Origin: Rhizobium sp. Leaf262
Lineage (GTDB): Bacteria; Pseudomonadota; Alphaproteobacteria; Rhizobiales; Rhizobiaceae
Length of the DNA: 64,000 bases
Direction of reading: 5' to 3'
Assembly: GCF_001422245.1 (NCBI RefSeq)
Contig: NZ_LMMM01000021.1
Span: 232,747-296,746, forward strand
The notes under the pieces are model-generated. The model was not told where the DNA came from, made no database searches, and saw nothing but the letters and a program-made list of their open reading frames with translations. The stretch's first letter is position 1, and each line of letters starts with the position of its first letter. Below are positions 54,652 to 64,000 of the stretch, in pieces. A program made the translations under genes and the position numbers.

Positions 54652-56340
54652 TTACAGCTTTCGTTCGATCAGCCAGCGAATATCCGTGGCATCGTGAACT
54701 GCAAAGACGATTTCGATCTGCTGTGAGGGACGAATGCCAGACGCGTCGGCCATAAAAACATCGTCGGCGATGCGAACCGTTTGGCCGGGCGCAGAAAATG
54801 TCCAGCTCGTTCCGTCACCTGCCCGCATCAAAACCGTTTCCTCATCCTCATCAAACAGCTCAATGGAGGGGTGAATGTGAAAACGGGAAACAGCCTCGAG
54901 TGGCATAGACGATTTCCTGCTCTCCTTATCCGTAAGACGCAGAAGATCACGCCCCTTTATCTTCGTGCCAGCCGCATTCAGCTCCAGCTCACGCTCGTGA
55001 ATATAGCCGAATTCCTTCAGATATCCGTCATGCGCCGCGATCAGTACGTCCGCACCTTTTTGATCCGTCTCGCGTTTCACCTCGACCTCACCGATACCGG
55101 CGACCATGATAGGCCCGAGCAGGCGCGAGCGAGACAGCCGCGACGATGAGGTGTCGCCGATGGTGACGGTGGAATGGGCTGCAGTTGACCGGCTTGCGCG
55201 CTTGAAGTCGGCGGCGGCATAGGAGGGAAATCCGGAATTGACGATGAAGCGGTTGCGGACCGATGAAAATTCAAAGGAAAGGCAACCGCAATGCGCGCCG
55301 CGCGACAATTCCATAGACTGCGGCATACCGGTATCCACGATGACCACCGTATCGTCGGACGACAGGCGCTGATAACCGATATCAGACAGCGCCCGGGAAG
55401 GGCGTCCGGACGTTTCGTCATACCGAAGCACGGATGCCAGCTCATTGGCTAGCGTCGCTGTTGATCCATTAAACAGCGCCAGATCTCCGTCCTGATGACG
55501 GAAAAAGCGAATGGCGGGAAACATACGGTCGATTGCTGGCACCAGTCCGGGCGGAACGTCGTGACCCAGATTGATATAGCTCTGCCGCAGCGGCAAAAGA
55601 TCCAGCAACAGTTCCAGCATGACCCGCGGGTTGCGAGACACATGCCCGCCATCCGGAAGAATCTGGCGCTCAAGCTCCCGATCCAGCTTCATGCCGACAC
55701 GGGCGATGCGGGTGGGACGGTTGGGCAGTGAAATCGAAGCCACCGCCAGGGCAATACGAATTTTAAGCCGCGTTTCCCCGTCTGCGGCGTATTTGCCAAT
55801 CAGGCTAAGGTAAGCAACCTGCACCCCGAGGCTCTTGAGAAACCGGCGATAAAAGCCCGCATCTGCATTTTGCAGGATAATGGGAGAGTGCGACAGCCAG
55901 GCGATCAATCGCTGAGCCGTCGTTTCCGGCGCCCAGGCTGTGCCACCGATTTTTCGGCCGTAAAGCGCGATCCAGTCCGAGACCAGAATGCGCGCGCGGG
56001 TGCAGGCCTCATCAGACTTGCTGGCCCTGACATGCCGCAACCAACTAAAGGCATGCAGCCGTTCCTCGAATGCGGCAGATGGCATTTCCAGCGAGAACGG
56101 CGATCCCCTACCGCATTCCAGAATACGTCCCGCCAGAGCAATACGACCATGAACGAGTTCCTGCGCAATATAGGGATCGACAGCACGCAGATCGGTGGGT
56201 GCAGCAACCAGGCCGCTTGGCGCACGATCGGCCAGTTTCGATATTTTGAGGCGCAGAGGTGCCACACCGATCATGATCTGGTTTCGAAGGGTGCGTAAAA
56301 AAAGCCCCACAGAACGGACGCTGCTGTTCAGGGATCTCAC
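54652..56340 (-). CDS. Heparinase II/III family protein
   Basis: A protein of about 562 residues with a helical (alpha/alpha) N-terminal part and a beta-sandwich C-terminal domain typical of heparinase II/III-like proteins. Markers are WAPETTAQRLIAWLSHSP, LSLIGKYAADGETRLKIRIALA, DGGHVSRNPRVMLELLLDL, SGFPSYAAADFKRASRSTAAHSTVTIGDTSSS and HDGYLKEFGYIHERELELN. Relatives near purH and rsmB are widespread in rhizobia with an unknown polysaccharide substrate. The start is uncertain: GTG 56340 and TTG 56343 fit the family start, and an ATG at 56460 would add 40 residues that look like upstream region. Confidence 0.85.
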   Translation of the reverse strand: MRSLNSSVRSVGLFLRTLRNQIMIGVAPLRLKISKLADRAPSGLVAAPTDLRAVDPYIAQELVHGRIALAGRILECGRGSPFSLEMPSAAFEERLHAFSWLRHVRASKSDEACTRARILVSDWIALYGRKIGGTAWAPETTAQRLIAWLSHSPIILQNADAGFYRRFLKSLGVQVAYLSLIGKYAADGETRLKIRIALAVASISLPNRPTRIARVGMKLDRELERQILPDGGHVSRNPRVMLELLLDLLPLRQSYINLGHDVPPGLVPAIDRMFPAIRFFRHQDGDLALFNGSTATLANELASVLRYDETSGRPSRALSDIGYQRLSSDDTVVIVDTGMPQSMELSRGAHCGCLSFEFSSVRNRFIVNSGFPSYAAADFKRASRSTAAHSTVTIGDTSSSRLSRSRLLGPIMVAGIGEVEVKRETDQKGADVLIAAHDGYLKEFGYIHERELELNAAGTKIKGRDLLRLTDKESRKSSMPLEAVSRFHIHPSIELFDEDEETVLMRAGDGTSWTFSAPGQTVRIADDVFMADASGIRPSQQIEIVFAVHDATDIRWLIERKL

Positions 56341-56559
56341 CAAACTCTTGTTTCCCGCCTGCGCGACGATTGATGATGAATGGCAGAATGAAGGATGCTG
56401 GATAGCTGACAAGTCACTCAATGTTTCACGAAAAACTTCATAAGATGTAAATGATCCCATTATGCGAAGGGCGTTTTAGCCAAAGCAGGGCAACGGTTGT
56501 TCAGCCATGCCGGAAGAACTCAAGGCACGCCAAAACAAAGATGGAGGATAGTCCGTCTG

Positions 56560-57942
56560 CTAGGTCCTGCGAAGCGTCACGGCATAAAAGCCATCGACAC
56601 CGCCGAACATATCGGGCGTGGTACGCAGATCGCCATTTGCATCTATGGCGGCCTCCAGACCAGGAAATGCCGCAGAAGAAACGGGAACACGCTTGAGCGT
56701 GGGTTCGCTTTTCAGAACCTTCGCCACCATCTCCTCGCCTTCGGAAGGGTCGAGCGAGCAGTTGGAAAAGACCACGATGCCGCCGGGCTTTACCAGAGTG
56801 ATGGCATGACGCAACATCTGTTCCTGTAAGGCAGCAAGCTTGGCGATATCTCGCTCATCCTTGGTCCAGCAAACGTCAGGATGCTTGCGCAACGTGCCTG
56901 TCGAGGAGCAGGGCGCATCCAGAAGCACGGCGTCGAAGAGGTCATCCGGGTGGAATTTCAACATGTTGCTTTCGACCGTTTCTGCCTCAAGCTTCAGCCG
57001 CTTCAGATTATCACGCAGCCGTTTCAATCGATTGCCGGATTGGTCGAGCGCGGTGACCGCGGCACCACTCAATATCAACTGGGCCGTCTTGCCGCCGGGA
57101 GCAGCGCAAAGATCTGCGACGCGCTTGCCCGTGAGATCGCCCATGAGGCGAACCGGCATGCTGGCAGAGAAGTCCTGCACCCACCATTCGCCTTCGTCGA
57201 AGCCCTCCAGCGCAGAGACCGCCCCCTCAAACGAAGCCAGCCGCACGCTTCCGTTGGGCATGACAGTGCCGTTCAGCGTCTTTGCCCAGCGTTCGGGATC
57301 GGACTTGACAGTGATATCGATGGAGGACGGAATGAGCTGCGCTTCCGCCATACGTTTTGCTGCTGTCTCACCATAAACTGTCGCGAGACGGGCATAGAAC
57401 CATTCCGGCAAAACCGGGATGCCGCTGATGGCCTGCAATACGCTTTCCTTCTCACGTCCCAGCCGCCGTAGAACGGCATTGACCAGTTTCACGAAGCGTT
57501 TGTTGCGGGGATCGCGGTGGGCCTGTTCGACGGCAAGGTCGACGGCGGAGTGATCGGGAACATCGAGATACAGCATCTGCGTCGCACCAACGACAAATAC
57601 GTGGTGCAGCGAGCGGGCGCCTTGCGGAAGCGGTCCATCGAGCAACATGCCGAGAGCCGCCTCGATGCGGGGCAGATGACGCAGCGCGGTATTGACGATG
57701 GCGCGCACGAGGGAACGGTCGGCAACCGTCAGTGCACGATAGGCCGGATTGCCGTTCTCCGCATCCATCATGCCATCCAGCGATGTCTTTTTGTCCAGAA
57801 CCGCGGAAAGAATTTTTACCGCAGCCACACGTGAGCCGAGCCCCGGCTTCCATTCTTCTCCCGATGAGGACATGTCATGATTTCCACCAGACCGTTTGGA
57901 TTTTGAAAATTTTGCCGGTTTGGCGGAGGAATTCGCTGTCAA
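56560..57942 (-). CDS. rsmB: 16S rRNA (cytosine-967-C5)-methyltransferase RsmB
   Basis: A 460-residue enzyme with an N-terminal NusB-like domain and a C-terminal RsmB/NOP2 methyltransferase. The SAM loop is [15 protein letters not shown]. The two cysteine motifs are [11 protein letters not shown] and [13 protein letters not shown], the latter carrying the nucleophile. The TTG at 57942 overlaps the htpX stop. An ATG at 57873 (437 residues) is equally possible. It is preceded by htpX and followed by the heparinase-like gene. Confidence 0.95.
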   Translation of the reverse strand: MTANSSAKPAKFSKSKRSGGNHDMSSSGEEWKPGLGSRVAAVKILSAVLDKKTSLDGMMDAENGNPAYRALTVADRSLVRAIVNTALRHLPRIEAALGMLLDGPLPQGARSLHHVFVVGATQMLYLDVPDHSAVDLAVEQAHRDPRNKRFVKLVNAVLRRLGREKESVLQAISGIPVLPEWFYARLATVYGETAAKRMAEAQLIPSSIDITVKSDPERWAKTLNGTVMPNGSVRLASFEGAVSALEGFDEGEWWVQDFSASMPVRLMGDLTGKRVADLCAAPGGKTAQLILSGAAVTALDQSGNRLKRLRDNLKRLKLEAETVESNMLKFHPDDLFDAVLLDAPCSSTGTLRKHPDVCWTKDERDIAKLAALQEQMLRHAITLVKPGGIVVFSNCSLDPSEGEEMVAKVLKSEPTLKRVPVSSAAFPGLEAAIDANGDLRTTPDMFGGVDGFYAVTLRRT

Positions 57943-58898
57943 GACCAGGGCCCTTTACGATCGTTTTGATCATTGCGTCCTGTACCCGTGTTGGGAACGG
58001 AACGTGATTTGCGCACGGGCTTAGCATTTGTGGACGAGTAGGTCGATGGCTGTGCGAAGCCGCCGGACATGGCTTGCAACGCCGCAATGCGGTTTTCCGT
58101 ATTAGGATGCGTAGAAAACAGATTGTCCATTCGCTCACCTGAAAGGGGATTGATGATGAACATATGCGCCGTTGCCGGGTTGCGTTCCGCATCGTCATTG
58201 TGGATTTGGCGCGCGGCACCGGAAATCTTCTGCAAAGCGGATGCGAGCCAAAGGGGATTGCCGCAAATTTCCGCGCCGCGACGATCCGCCGAATATTCAC
58301 GCGTCCGGCTGATCGCCATCTGAACGAGCATGGCTGCGAAGGGAGCAACGACCATCGCGACGATCACGCCGATAAAGCCCAACGGATTGTTGTTTTCCCG
58401 ATTGCCGCCGAAAAACAGCGCAAAGTTACCCAGCATGGATACCGCACCCGCGAGTGTCGCAGTGATCGTCATCGTCAGAGTATCGCGGTTCTGGATATGT
58501 GCCAACTCATGCGCCATGACACCAGCCACTTCCTGAGGCGTCAACTGCTCCATCAGGCCAGTAGAGGCGGCCACGGCCGCATTTTGCGGATTGCGGCCCG
58601 TCGCGAATGCATTGGGCTGAGGGCTGTCGTAGACATAGACCTTCGGCATTGGAAGGCCGGCATTGTGAGACAGATCGCGAATCATGGCAAAGAAATCAGG
58701 CGCGTTGTGCTCATCTACTTCCTGTGCATGATAAGCTTTGAGAACCATCTTGTCCGAATTCCAATAGGAAAACAGGTTCATGCCCGCAGCGATGAGAAAT
58801 GCGATCATCATACCGCCCGTTCCACCGATCAGGAATCCGACACCCATGAACAACGCGGTCATGAACGCCAACAACATGGCCGTGCGCATCAGGTTCAT
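57939..58898 (-). CDS. htpX: Protease HtpX homolog
   Basis: A membrane zinc metalloprotease of 319 residues involved in membrane-protein quality control. It has two N-terminal helices (about 7-24 and 28-46), the catalytic HELAH at 130-134 and [17 protein letters not shown], which has the third ligand Glu. Two more hydrophobic segments lie at about 145-195. The C terminus is an unstructured Asn/Ser/Arg-rich tail. The stop overlaps the rsmB start. Confidence 0.95.
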   Translation of the reverse strand: MNLMRTAMLLAFMTALFMGVGFLIGGTGGMMIAFLIAAGMNLFSYWNSDKMVLKAYHAQEVDEHNAPDFFAMIRDLSHNAGLPMPKVYVYDSPQPNAFATGRNPQNAAVAASTGLMEQLTPQEVAGVMAHELAHIQNRDTLTMTITATLAGAVSMLGNFALFFGGNRENNNPLGFIGVIVAMVVAPFAAMLVQMAISRTREYSADRRGAEICGNPLWLASALQKISGAARQIHNDDAERNPATAHMFIINPLSGERMDNLFSTHPNTENRIAALQAMSGGFAQPSTYSSTNAKPVRKSRSVPNTGTGRNDQNDRKGPWS

Positions 58899-59005
58899 TC
58901 AAAAATCTCCGTTTCAAGGTGAAATCGCTTATCAAGCCGTTTCGACTTCTATAATCTGGTTACGAAGAAACGCATTTCAATATGCCGTCATGAGGCAAGG
59001 AGATC

Positions 59006-59206
59006 ATGCAAAACGCTGATAACGACAATAGCGGCGAGGAACGCAAGACGCTTTCACCTGCGGCACAGCGCGCCCTTCAGGAAGCGGAAGACCGCCGTAA
59101 GCGAGCTCAGGAGCTTGAACTGCCGCCGGAAACGGGTGGTAGGGGAGGCGCAGAGCCCGTGCGCTTCGGCGATTACGAAATCAAAGGCCGGGCAATCGAC
59201 TTTTGA
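59006..59206 (+). CDS. SDHAF4/DUF1674 succinate dehydrogenase assembly factor
   Basis: A 66-residue protein. The N-terminal half is charged and helical (KTLSPAAQRALQEAEDRR), and the C terminus GRGGAEPVRFGDYEIKGRAIDF is the hallmark of DUF1674. The mitochondrial relative SDHAF4 binds flavinated SdhA and protects it before complex II assembly, so the role is likely the same. It lies alone on the plus strand between htpX and parB, far from any sdh gene in this window. Confidence 0.88.
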   Translation: MQNADNDNSGEERKTLSPAAQRALQEAEDRRKRAQELELPPETGGRGGAEPVRFGDYEIKGRAIDF

Positions 59207-59255
59207 TCGACCCCGGCTTTGACGTTAAATAATTTAATGAAAACAATAGTTTATA

Positions 59256-60146
59256 CTATTTCTGTTCCAAGAGCCGGCAGACGGCTTCAAGCTGTTCCAG
59301 TGAACGGTAATTGATACGAATAAATCCGCTGTTGCCCTTATGATTGATTTTTACATCGAGACCAAGCGCATCCGCCAGCGTCCTTTCAAGCGCGATCGTG
59401 TCGGAATCCTTCTCCGTCTCCGGCTTGCGCGCATGGGTAGGGTCGAGCTGTGCCTTGATATCGGCTTGAGCAAGACGCTCAGCATCGCGAACGGACAGAC
59501 CACGAGAGACGATCGTTCTCGCCAGATAGGCGGGGTCGGATGTTGGGACCAACGCACGAGCATGACCGGCCGACAAGGTGCCTTCCGCCAACATGTCTCT
59601 CACGGGGTCGGGTAGTTTCAGAAGTCTGAGACTGTTTGCGACGTGACTACGGCTTTTGCCGATGATTTCGCCGAGATCGTTCTGCGTATAGCCGTGTTCT
59701 GCTATCAGCTGGTCGTATCCAAGAGCTTCTTCCAGGGGGTTGAGGTCTGAGCGCTGTACGTTTTCCACAATCGCGAGCTCTAGCGCCGTGCGGTCATCAA
59801 CGTCGCGAACGATAACAGGAACTTCCGTAAATCCGGCAAGCTGTGCAGCACGCCAGCGACGCTCACCTGCGATGATTTCATAGCGGTTCTGTTCGACCGT
59901 GCGGACGACCACAGGCTGAACGATGCCATGTTGACGAATGGATGTCGCGAGATCCTGAAGTTCGTTCTCGTCGAAGTGACGGCGCGGGTTGCGCGCGCTT
60001 CTTGAGATGAATTCGATGGGAATCATGCGATCAGGGCTGACGGCGCGTTGGGTTTCTCCAACAGGAAGCGGCTGATCCATTTCACCGATCAAGGCAGCCA
60101 ATCCCCGCCCAAGACGGCGCTTCGACAAATCATCACTCATCATCAA
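59256..60146 (-). CDS. parB: Chromosome partitioning protein ParB
   Basis: A 296-residue parS-binding CTPase. Its ParA-interacting N terminus is RRLGRGLAALIGEMD. It then has IPIEFISRSARNPRRHFDENELQDLATSIRQHGIVQPVVVR, the GERRWRAAQLAG box and the helix-turn-helix YTQNDLGEIIGKSRSHVANSLRLLKLP. The C-terminal dimerisation domain ends at QLEAVCRLLEQK. The start may be the ATG at 60146, 60143 or 60140. It follows parA on the same strand with a 45-base gap, giving the standard parAB operon. Confidence 0.98.
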   Translation of the reverse strand: MMMSDDLSKRRLGRGLAALIGEMDQPLPVGETQRAVSPDRMIPIEFISRSARNPRRHFDENELQDLATSIRQHGIVQPVVVRTVEQNRYEIIAGERRWRAAQLAGFTEVPVIVRDVDDRTALELAIVENVQRSDLNPLEEALGYDQLIAEHGYTQNDLGEIIGKSRSHVANSLRLLKLPDPVRDMLAEGTLSAGHARALVPTSDPAYLARTIVSRGLSVRDAERLAQADIKAQLDPTHARKPETEKDSDTIALERTLADALGLDVKINHKGNSGFIRINYRSLEQLEAVCRLLEQK

Positions 60147-60191
60147 ACTCCAATATCAAAAACGCAACGCAAAATACTGGCGCTAAGGCTC

Positions 60192-60983
60192 TCACGCCGC
60201 TTTGCGCAAGCGTTCGCGCTGAATAACCTCAGAAGCCAGCTGAAGATAGGCCTGGCTTCCGGCACATTTCAGATCGTAAAGAATGGCGGGCTTACCGTAA
60301 GAAGGGGCCTCTGACACGCGTACATTCCGGGGAATAAGCGTATGATAGACCTTTTCTCCAAGATGCGTCCTGACATCGCTGACAACCTGCTGCGCCAGAT
60401 TGTTGCGTGAATCGAACATCGTCAACACGATACCCTGGATATCAAGAGCCGGATTAACCGTACCGCGAATTTGGTTGACCGTATCAAGAAGCTGGCTCAA
60501 ACCTTCCAATGCGAAAAACTCGCATTGCAGAGGCACGAGAACCGAATGCGCCGCTGCCATTGCGTTCATGGTCAAAAGATTAAAAGACGGCGGGCAATCG
60601 ACCAATATGTAGGAGTAGGCACGTGCTTCATCGGTCTGCAACGCATTACGAAGCAGAAAAACGCGGTTGGACGCGTTGGCGACTTCCATCTCAAAGCCAA
60701 GGAGGTCCATCGTCGAGGCGACGATGTCGAGGTTCGGAACCGCTGTGGGAACCGCCACTTCGCCAATTGTATTGGTGCCGATCAGCAAATCGTAGGATGA
60801 CAGTTTGCGTTCGCGCCTGTCAATTCCAAGCCCGGTGCTCGCATTGCCTTGAGGATCAAGGTCGACCACCAGAACGCGTTCACCGATGGCAGCCAGCGCG
60901 GTGGCAAGATTAATCGCTGTCGTTGTTTTACCTACGCCACCCTTTTGGTTTGCGATCGTAATAATCCGATTTTTTTCAAACAT
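60192..60983 (-). CDS. parA: Chromosome partitioning ATPase ParA
   Basis: A 263-residue Walker-type partition ATPase. The deviant Walker A KGGVGKTTT is at 14-22 with the signature Lys15-equivalent. Other motifs are VLVVDLDPQGNASTGLG, ILVDCPPSFNLLTMNAMAAAHSVLVPLQCEFFALEG and the C-terminal RNVRVSEAPSYGKP. With ParB and parS it drives origin segregation. It lies 19 bases downstream of rsmG on the same strand, giving the conserved mnmG-rsmG-parA-parB order. Confidence 0.98.
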   Translation of the reverse strand: MFEKNRIITIANQKGGVGKTTTAINLATALAAIGERVLVVDLDPQGNASTGLGIDRRERKLSSYDLLIGTNTIGEVAVPTAVPNLDIVASTMDLLGFEMEVANASNRVFLLRNALQTDEARAYSYILVDCPPSFNLLTMNAMAAAHSVLVPLQCEFFALEGLSQLLDTVNQIRGTVNPALDIQGIVLTMFDSRNNLAQQVVSDVRTHLGEKVYHTLIPRNVRVSEAPSYGKPAILYDLKCAGSQAYLQLASEVIQRERLRKAA

Positions 60984-61002
60984 GATGCCGCACCTGACCT
61001 AG

Positions 61003-61623
61003 TCAATCAGCTTTTCGACGGAGATGACTGATTTCGAGGACGACCGAGCTCGCCTCGACACTGCTTTGATGTCTTATCAGATCAAATTCCCATCGACCAC
61101 GCGCTTTCTGCACTTCGGATTCATAATCCCGGCCTTTGTTGAGAAAAGACTTCAATTGCGCGTTCATCTTGGCCCAGGGCTCGATATATCCCAGTAACAT
61201 ATCGAGCTCGGCCAGCGCCCGCGCTGAAATTGCATCACATTCGCCAACCATCTGAACGGCATTTTCGATACGAATCGGATGAACGGTCCCACGAGCACCC
61301 GTCTCCTTCAAGGCGATGCGGAGAAAGGCGGCTTTCTTATTGTTACTTTCGACGAGGTTGATCCAGCCGTCTTCGAGCTCTGCCAAAAAAATTGCTGTGA
61401 TAACGCCAGGAAAGCCACCCCCACTGCCGAGGTCCACCCATCTTTTGGGCTGCGGTGATAGCTGAAAGATCTGGGCACTGTCAGCGACATGGCGCGACCA
61501 AAGGTCGCCCAAGGTCGAGGGAGCAACGAGATTTGTTGTTGCATTCCATTTCTTGAAGAGATCGATAAAATGCTCGAGCCGCTCCTGTGTTTCACGTGAA
61601 ACACTTAGACCGTTTATGTTCAT
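61003..61623 (-). CDS. rsmG: 16S rRNA (guanine-527-N7)-methyltransferase RsmG
   Basis: A 206-residue methyltransferase. The SAM loop is [21 protein letters not shown], and [25 protein letters not shown] and [17 protein letters not shown] are conserved. Loss of this gene gives low-level streptomycin resistance in several bacteria. Codons 7-12 (SVSRET) contain a perfect parS site. mnmG ends 12 bases upstream of its start. Confidence 0.97.
   Translation of the reverse strand: MNINGLSVSRETQERLEHFIDLFKKWNATTNLVAPSTLGDLWSRHVADSAQIFQLSPQPKRWVDLGSGGGFPGVITAIFLAELEDGWINLVESNNKKAAFLRIALKETGARGTVHPIRIENAVQMVGECDAISARALAELDMLLGYIEPWAKMNAQLKSFLNKGRDYESEVQKARGRWEFDLIRHQSSVEASSVVLEISHLRRKAD
61588..61603. 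promoter_or_regulatory. parS site (perfect palindrome)
   Basis: TGTTTCACGTGAAACA is an exact 16-base palindrome identical to the ParB-binding consensus. It lies in codons 7-12 of rsmG, about 1.4 kb from parB. Confidence 0.9.
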
Positions 61624-61634
61624 ATTCAGACTCG

Positions 61635-63515
61635 TTATAGCTGTGCTTGCAACTTCTGAGACTGGGTATAGGAACCTTTTTTTACCAAAGCAAGGATAAG
61701 AGAAACAGCGGCTGGGGTCATTCCATCCACGCGCGATGCCTGCGCAATATTGGTGGGACGGGCCAGTTGCAATTTTTGCTTCAGCTCATTTGATAGGCCT
61801 GACAACTGACTGAAGTCGAAATCGTCAGGAATTTGCCGATCTTCGTCACGTTTGATGTCGATAATATCGGCATTCTGGCGACGCATATAGACGGCGTAAC
61901 TTGCTTCGATTTCCAAGACTTCCGCGACCTTCGGCGTAACGTTGGCGAGCTCCGGCCAGAATGCATTCAATGTCGCAAATGTTACCTCGGGGTAGGCGAG
62001 GAGTTCGTAGGCCGATCTGCGGTTACCATCGTGGTTAAGCTTCAATCCGCCCTTTGCTGCTTCAGACGGAGTTATGCTCAGTGCGCTCAATTGCGAACGA
62101 CCGCGATCTAATGCGTCTGTGAATGCATTATATCGGCTAGCTCGGTCACTTCCAACGATCCCGGATGCCAGACCGAGAGGGGTCAGTCGCAGATCGGCGT
62201 TGTCGACGCGGAGCGACAACCGATATTCCGCCCGTGAGGTGAACATACGATACGGCTCGGTCACGCCCTTCGATGTCAGGTCGTCAATCATAACGCCGAT
62301 ATAGGATTCGGTACGACTGAAATGGAAAGGTGAAGATCCGCTGGCTAACAATGACGCATTGAGACCGGCAACCAAGCCCTGCGCTGCAGCCTCTTCATAC
62401 CCTGTCGTTCCATTGATCTGTCCGGCGAGGAAGAGCCCCGGAATTTTTCGGCATTCCAGGGAAGGGCGCAATTCTCTTGGATCGACGTAATCATACTCGA
62501 TCGCATATCCAGCCTGAATAATCCGAACTTTTTCAAGCCCGGGAATAGTGTGAATAAATTCTTCCTGAACATGAAGAGGGAGCGAGGTCGAAATACCATT
62601 TGGATAAATCGTGTCGTCATTCAAACCCTCTGGCTCCAGAAAGATCTGATGTCCGTCGCGTTCACCGAAACGGACTATCTTGTCCTCGATCGACGGGCAA
62701 TAACGAGGGCCCACGCCTTCGATCTGACCAGAATACATGGCGGAAAGGTGGATATTGTCCTGAATGATTTTGTGGCCGGCTGGCGTTGTGCGCGTAACAC
62801 CACATTCGATTTGAGGATTGACGATGCGATCTGTCATGAAAGAAAACGGAACCGGGTCTTCATCCGGGCCTTGCCGATCCACAGCGCCCCAATCAATGGT
62901 TTTGCCATCAAGCCGCGCTGGCGTTCCGGTTTTCAAACGCCCCATTCGCAAGCCAGCCCGCGCAAGCGTGTCCGATAGGCCAATCGATGGCTGCTCTCCG
63001 ACCCGGCCTGCGGGAATCTTTTCGGAACCGATATGAATGAGGCCCTTCAGGAAGGTGCCGCTCGTGATGACAACGGCGCGGCAAGAAAGCTTTCGTCCGT
63101 CTGAGAGGACAACAGCGACAATGACGCCGTCTTTCGTTTCAAGATCGAACGCATCGCCTTCGATAACAGTCAGGTTTTCGATCTGAGCGATTTCCTGCTG
63201 CATCGCCATTCTGTAAAGATATCTGTCCGCCTGGGTGCGGGGACCACGGACGGCGGGACCCTTTTTGCGGTTCAGCATACGAAACTGAATGCCACCAGCA
63301 TCTGCGACACGACCCATCAATCCGTCGAGGGCATCCACTTCACGAACAAGGTGACCTTTTCCAAGGCCACCAATCGCAGGATTGCAGGACATGACGCCGA
63401 TGGTCTGCCTATTGTGGGTCAGTAATGCGGTTTTGGAACCATGCCGCGCTGCCGCAGCTGCCGCCTCGCTACCCGCATGGCCACCACCAATCACAACGAC
63501 ATCGTAGGTCATCAT
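61635..63515 (-). CDS. mnmG: tRNA uridine 5-carboxymethylaminomethyl enzyme MnmG (GidA)
   Basis: A 626-residue FAD protein that, with MnmE, modifies U34 of tRNAs. FAD-binding [14 protein letters not shown] is near the start, and [42 protein letters not shown] [16 protein letters not shown] and [19 protein letters not shown] are conserved. The C-terminal domain starts around residue 540. A start at 63512 is equally possible. It is upstream of rsmG and downstream of mnmE, so tRNA and rRNA modification genes are co-transcribed. Confidence 0.98.
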   Translation of the reverse strand: MMTYDVVVIGGGHAGSEAAAAAARHGSKTALLTHNRQTIGVMSCNPAIGGLGKGHLVREVDALDGLMGRVADAGGIQFRMLNRKKGPAVRGPRTQADRYLYRMAMQQEIAQIENLTVIEGDAFDLETKDGVIVAVVLSDGRKLSCRAVVITSGTFLKGLIHIGSEKIPAGRVGEQPSIGLSDTLARAGLRMGRLKTGTPARLDGKTIDWGAVDRQGPDEDPVPFSFMTDRIVNPQIECGVTRTTPAGHKIIQDNIHLSAMYSGQIEGVGPRYCPSIEDKIVRFGERDGHQIFLEPEGLNDDTIYPNGISTSLPLHVQEEFIHTIPGLEKVRIIQAGYAIEYDYVDPRELRPSLECRKIPGLFLAGQINGTTGYEEAAAQGLVAGLNASLLASGSSPFHFSRTESYIGVMIDDLTSKGVTEPYRMFTSRAEYRLSLRVDNADLRLTPLGLASGIVGSDRASRYNAFTDALDRGRSQLSALSITPSEAAKGGLKLNHDGNRRSAYELLAYPEVTFATLNAFWPELANVTPKVAEVLEIEASYAVYMRRQNADIIDIKRDEDRQIPDDFDFSQLSGLSNELKQKLQLARPTNIAQASRVDGMTPAAVSLILALVKKGSYTQSQKLQAQL

Positions 63516-63549
63516 AGTCCTCTATCGCACTCTGCCTCTGGCAGGCCGA

Positions 63550-63565
63550 TGTTTCACGTGAATCA
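63550..63565. promoter_or_regulatory. parS-like site (one mismatch)
   Basis: TGTTTCACGTGAATCA differs from the consensus at position 14. It lies in the short mnmE-mnmG spacer and overlaps the mnmE stop codon. Confidence 0.7.
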
Positions 63566-64000
63566 TTTTCCGATACAGAACTCTGAGAAGATGACGCCGA
63601 GAAGATCCTCGACATCGACGCGGCCAGTGATGCGCCCTAGTGAGGTTGCGGCCAGCCTTAAATATTCTGATCGGATCGCAAGATCCAACTCCTGCGCTTG
63701 GAGCGCTTCCCTAACATAATTTAGCGTTTCTTCCACGCGTTTTTTATGGCGCGCTCGGACGGGCGACAAAGTGGATGTGGAGCCGACCCGCCGCTGGATC
63801 TCTTCCAAAATCTTAGAGCGGAGCGCATCGATGCCAGATCCGTCTTTGACCGAGATCGCCAGATCGTGTTGTCCGTCAATCAAATCTCGAATATCAGACT
63901 TTGTTGCGATTCTAATTACGGGCAAAATGGTTTCGGAAAATTGTTGCGGTTCCGAATCGTTATCTGACATCGAAAAAATGAGGTCCGCGTCTTCTGCAGT
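63563..64000 (-). CDS. mnmE: tRNA modification GTPase MnmE (3' part, cut by window end)
   Basis: The last 145 or so codons of MnmE, whose 5' part lies beyond 64000. The G4 motif TKSD, the helical domain EEIQRRVGST...RHKKRVEETLNYVREAL and the obligatory C-terminal FCIGK, with its formyl-binding cysteine, are present. The frame stays open to the window end (reading ADLIFSMSDND going in), so the ATG at 63970 is internal. It works with MnmG on the wobble uridine of tRNAs. Confidence 0.95.
   Translation of the reverse strand, partial: TAEDADLIFSMSDNDSEPQQFSETILPVIRIATKSDIRDLIDGQHDLAISVKDGSGIDALRSKILEEIQRRVGSTSTLSPVRARHKKRVEETLNYVREALQAQELDLAIRSEYLRLAATSLGRITGRVDVEDLLGVIFSEFCIGK

Noticed and set aside
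56422-56437. Possible fourth parS site TGTTTCACGAAAAACT
   Set aside because: It has three mismatches and the right half is not palindromic. It may be chance in the upstream region of the heparinase-like gene.
54652-56460. Heparinase-like gene starting at ATG 56460
   Set aside because: The first 40 residues look like translated upstream DNA and do not resemble the family start. GTG/TTG around 56340 fits better, but this is not proven.

Overview
The window reads as a chromosomal segment of an alphaproteobacterium of the Rhizobiaceae, most likely the Agrobacterium/Rhizobium group. The evidence is the closeness of the encoded proteins to that group, an aerobic-type cobalamin cluster with CobG and CobN, a chorismate mutase placed between ffh and rpsP, rhizobial-type intergenic palindromes (including a RIME-like element), and a parAB-rsmG-mnmG-mnmE block with parS-like sites, as found near the replication origin. 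No phage, transposase, CRISPR array, tRNA or rRNA was seen.

Layout from left to right. 1-550 is a non-coding stretch with a rhizobial inverted-repeat element. 551-2345 holds a TAT-like metallo-beta-lactamase-fold hydrolase and a secreted protein of unknown function. 2622-7878 is the SRP/ribosome block: ffh, chorismate mutase, rpsP, rimM, trmD, then rplS after a convergent TSUP-family permease. 8187-15238 is mixed housekeeping: a LysE-type exporter, an SDR, argG, a MarR plus Bcr/CflA-type efflux operon, and an M3 oligopeptidase. 15348-16185 is a probable Fic toxin with a 59-residue TTG-started partner that carries a Fic-inhibitor-like helix. 16353-23593 holds typA, a GNAT acetyltransferase, leuD and leuB (leuC is not in the window), a di-haem cytochrome c peroxidase, a 126-residue protein of unknown function and a YghU-type glutathione transferase.

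23698-42311 is a nearly complete cobalamin cluster. A cobalamin riboswitch (about 37910-38088, minus strand) precedes a long minus-strand run: DUF1636 protein, cobW, cobN, cobG, cobH, cobI, cobJ, then after an inserted plus-strand cobK, cobL, cobE and cobM. cobB, cbiD, cobO, cobQ, cobD and cobC lie around it. Genes overlap by 4 bases within the run, overlap tail to tail at their ends, and twice share a CATG where two divergent start codons overlap. CbiD is present and no CobF is seen, so the route looks like an oxygen-dependent pathway with a borrowed C1-methylation step. CobS, CobT and the nucleotide-loop genes are not in the window.

42403-52826 is a sugar-acid catabolic island. It has a minus-strand operon of ABC importer (ATPase, permease, binding protein), aldo/keto reductase, amidohydrolase/lactonase, zinc alcohol dehydrogenase and L-fuconate dehydratase, read divergently from a FadR-type regulator and a UxaA-family dehydratase. 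The gene set fits non-phosphorylative oxidation of L-fucose or a related sugar.

52889-64000 is core genome approaching the origin: purH, a heparinase II/III-type protein, rsmB, htpX, an SDHAF4-type assembly factor, parB, parA, rsmG, mnmG and the 3' part of mnmE. One perfect and two one-mismatch parS-like palindromes lie at 61588, 63550 and 52832.
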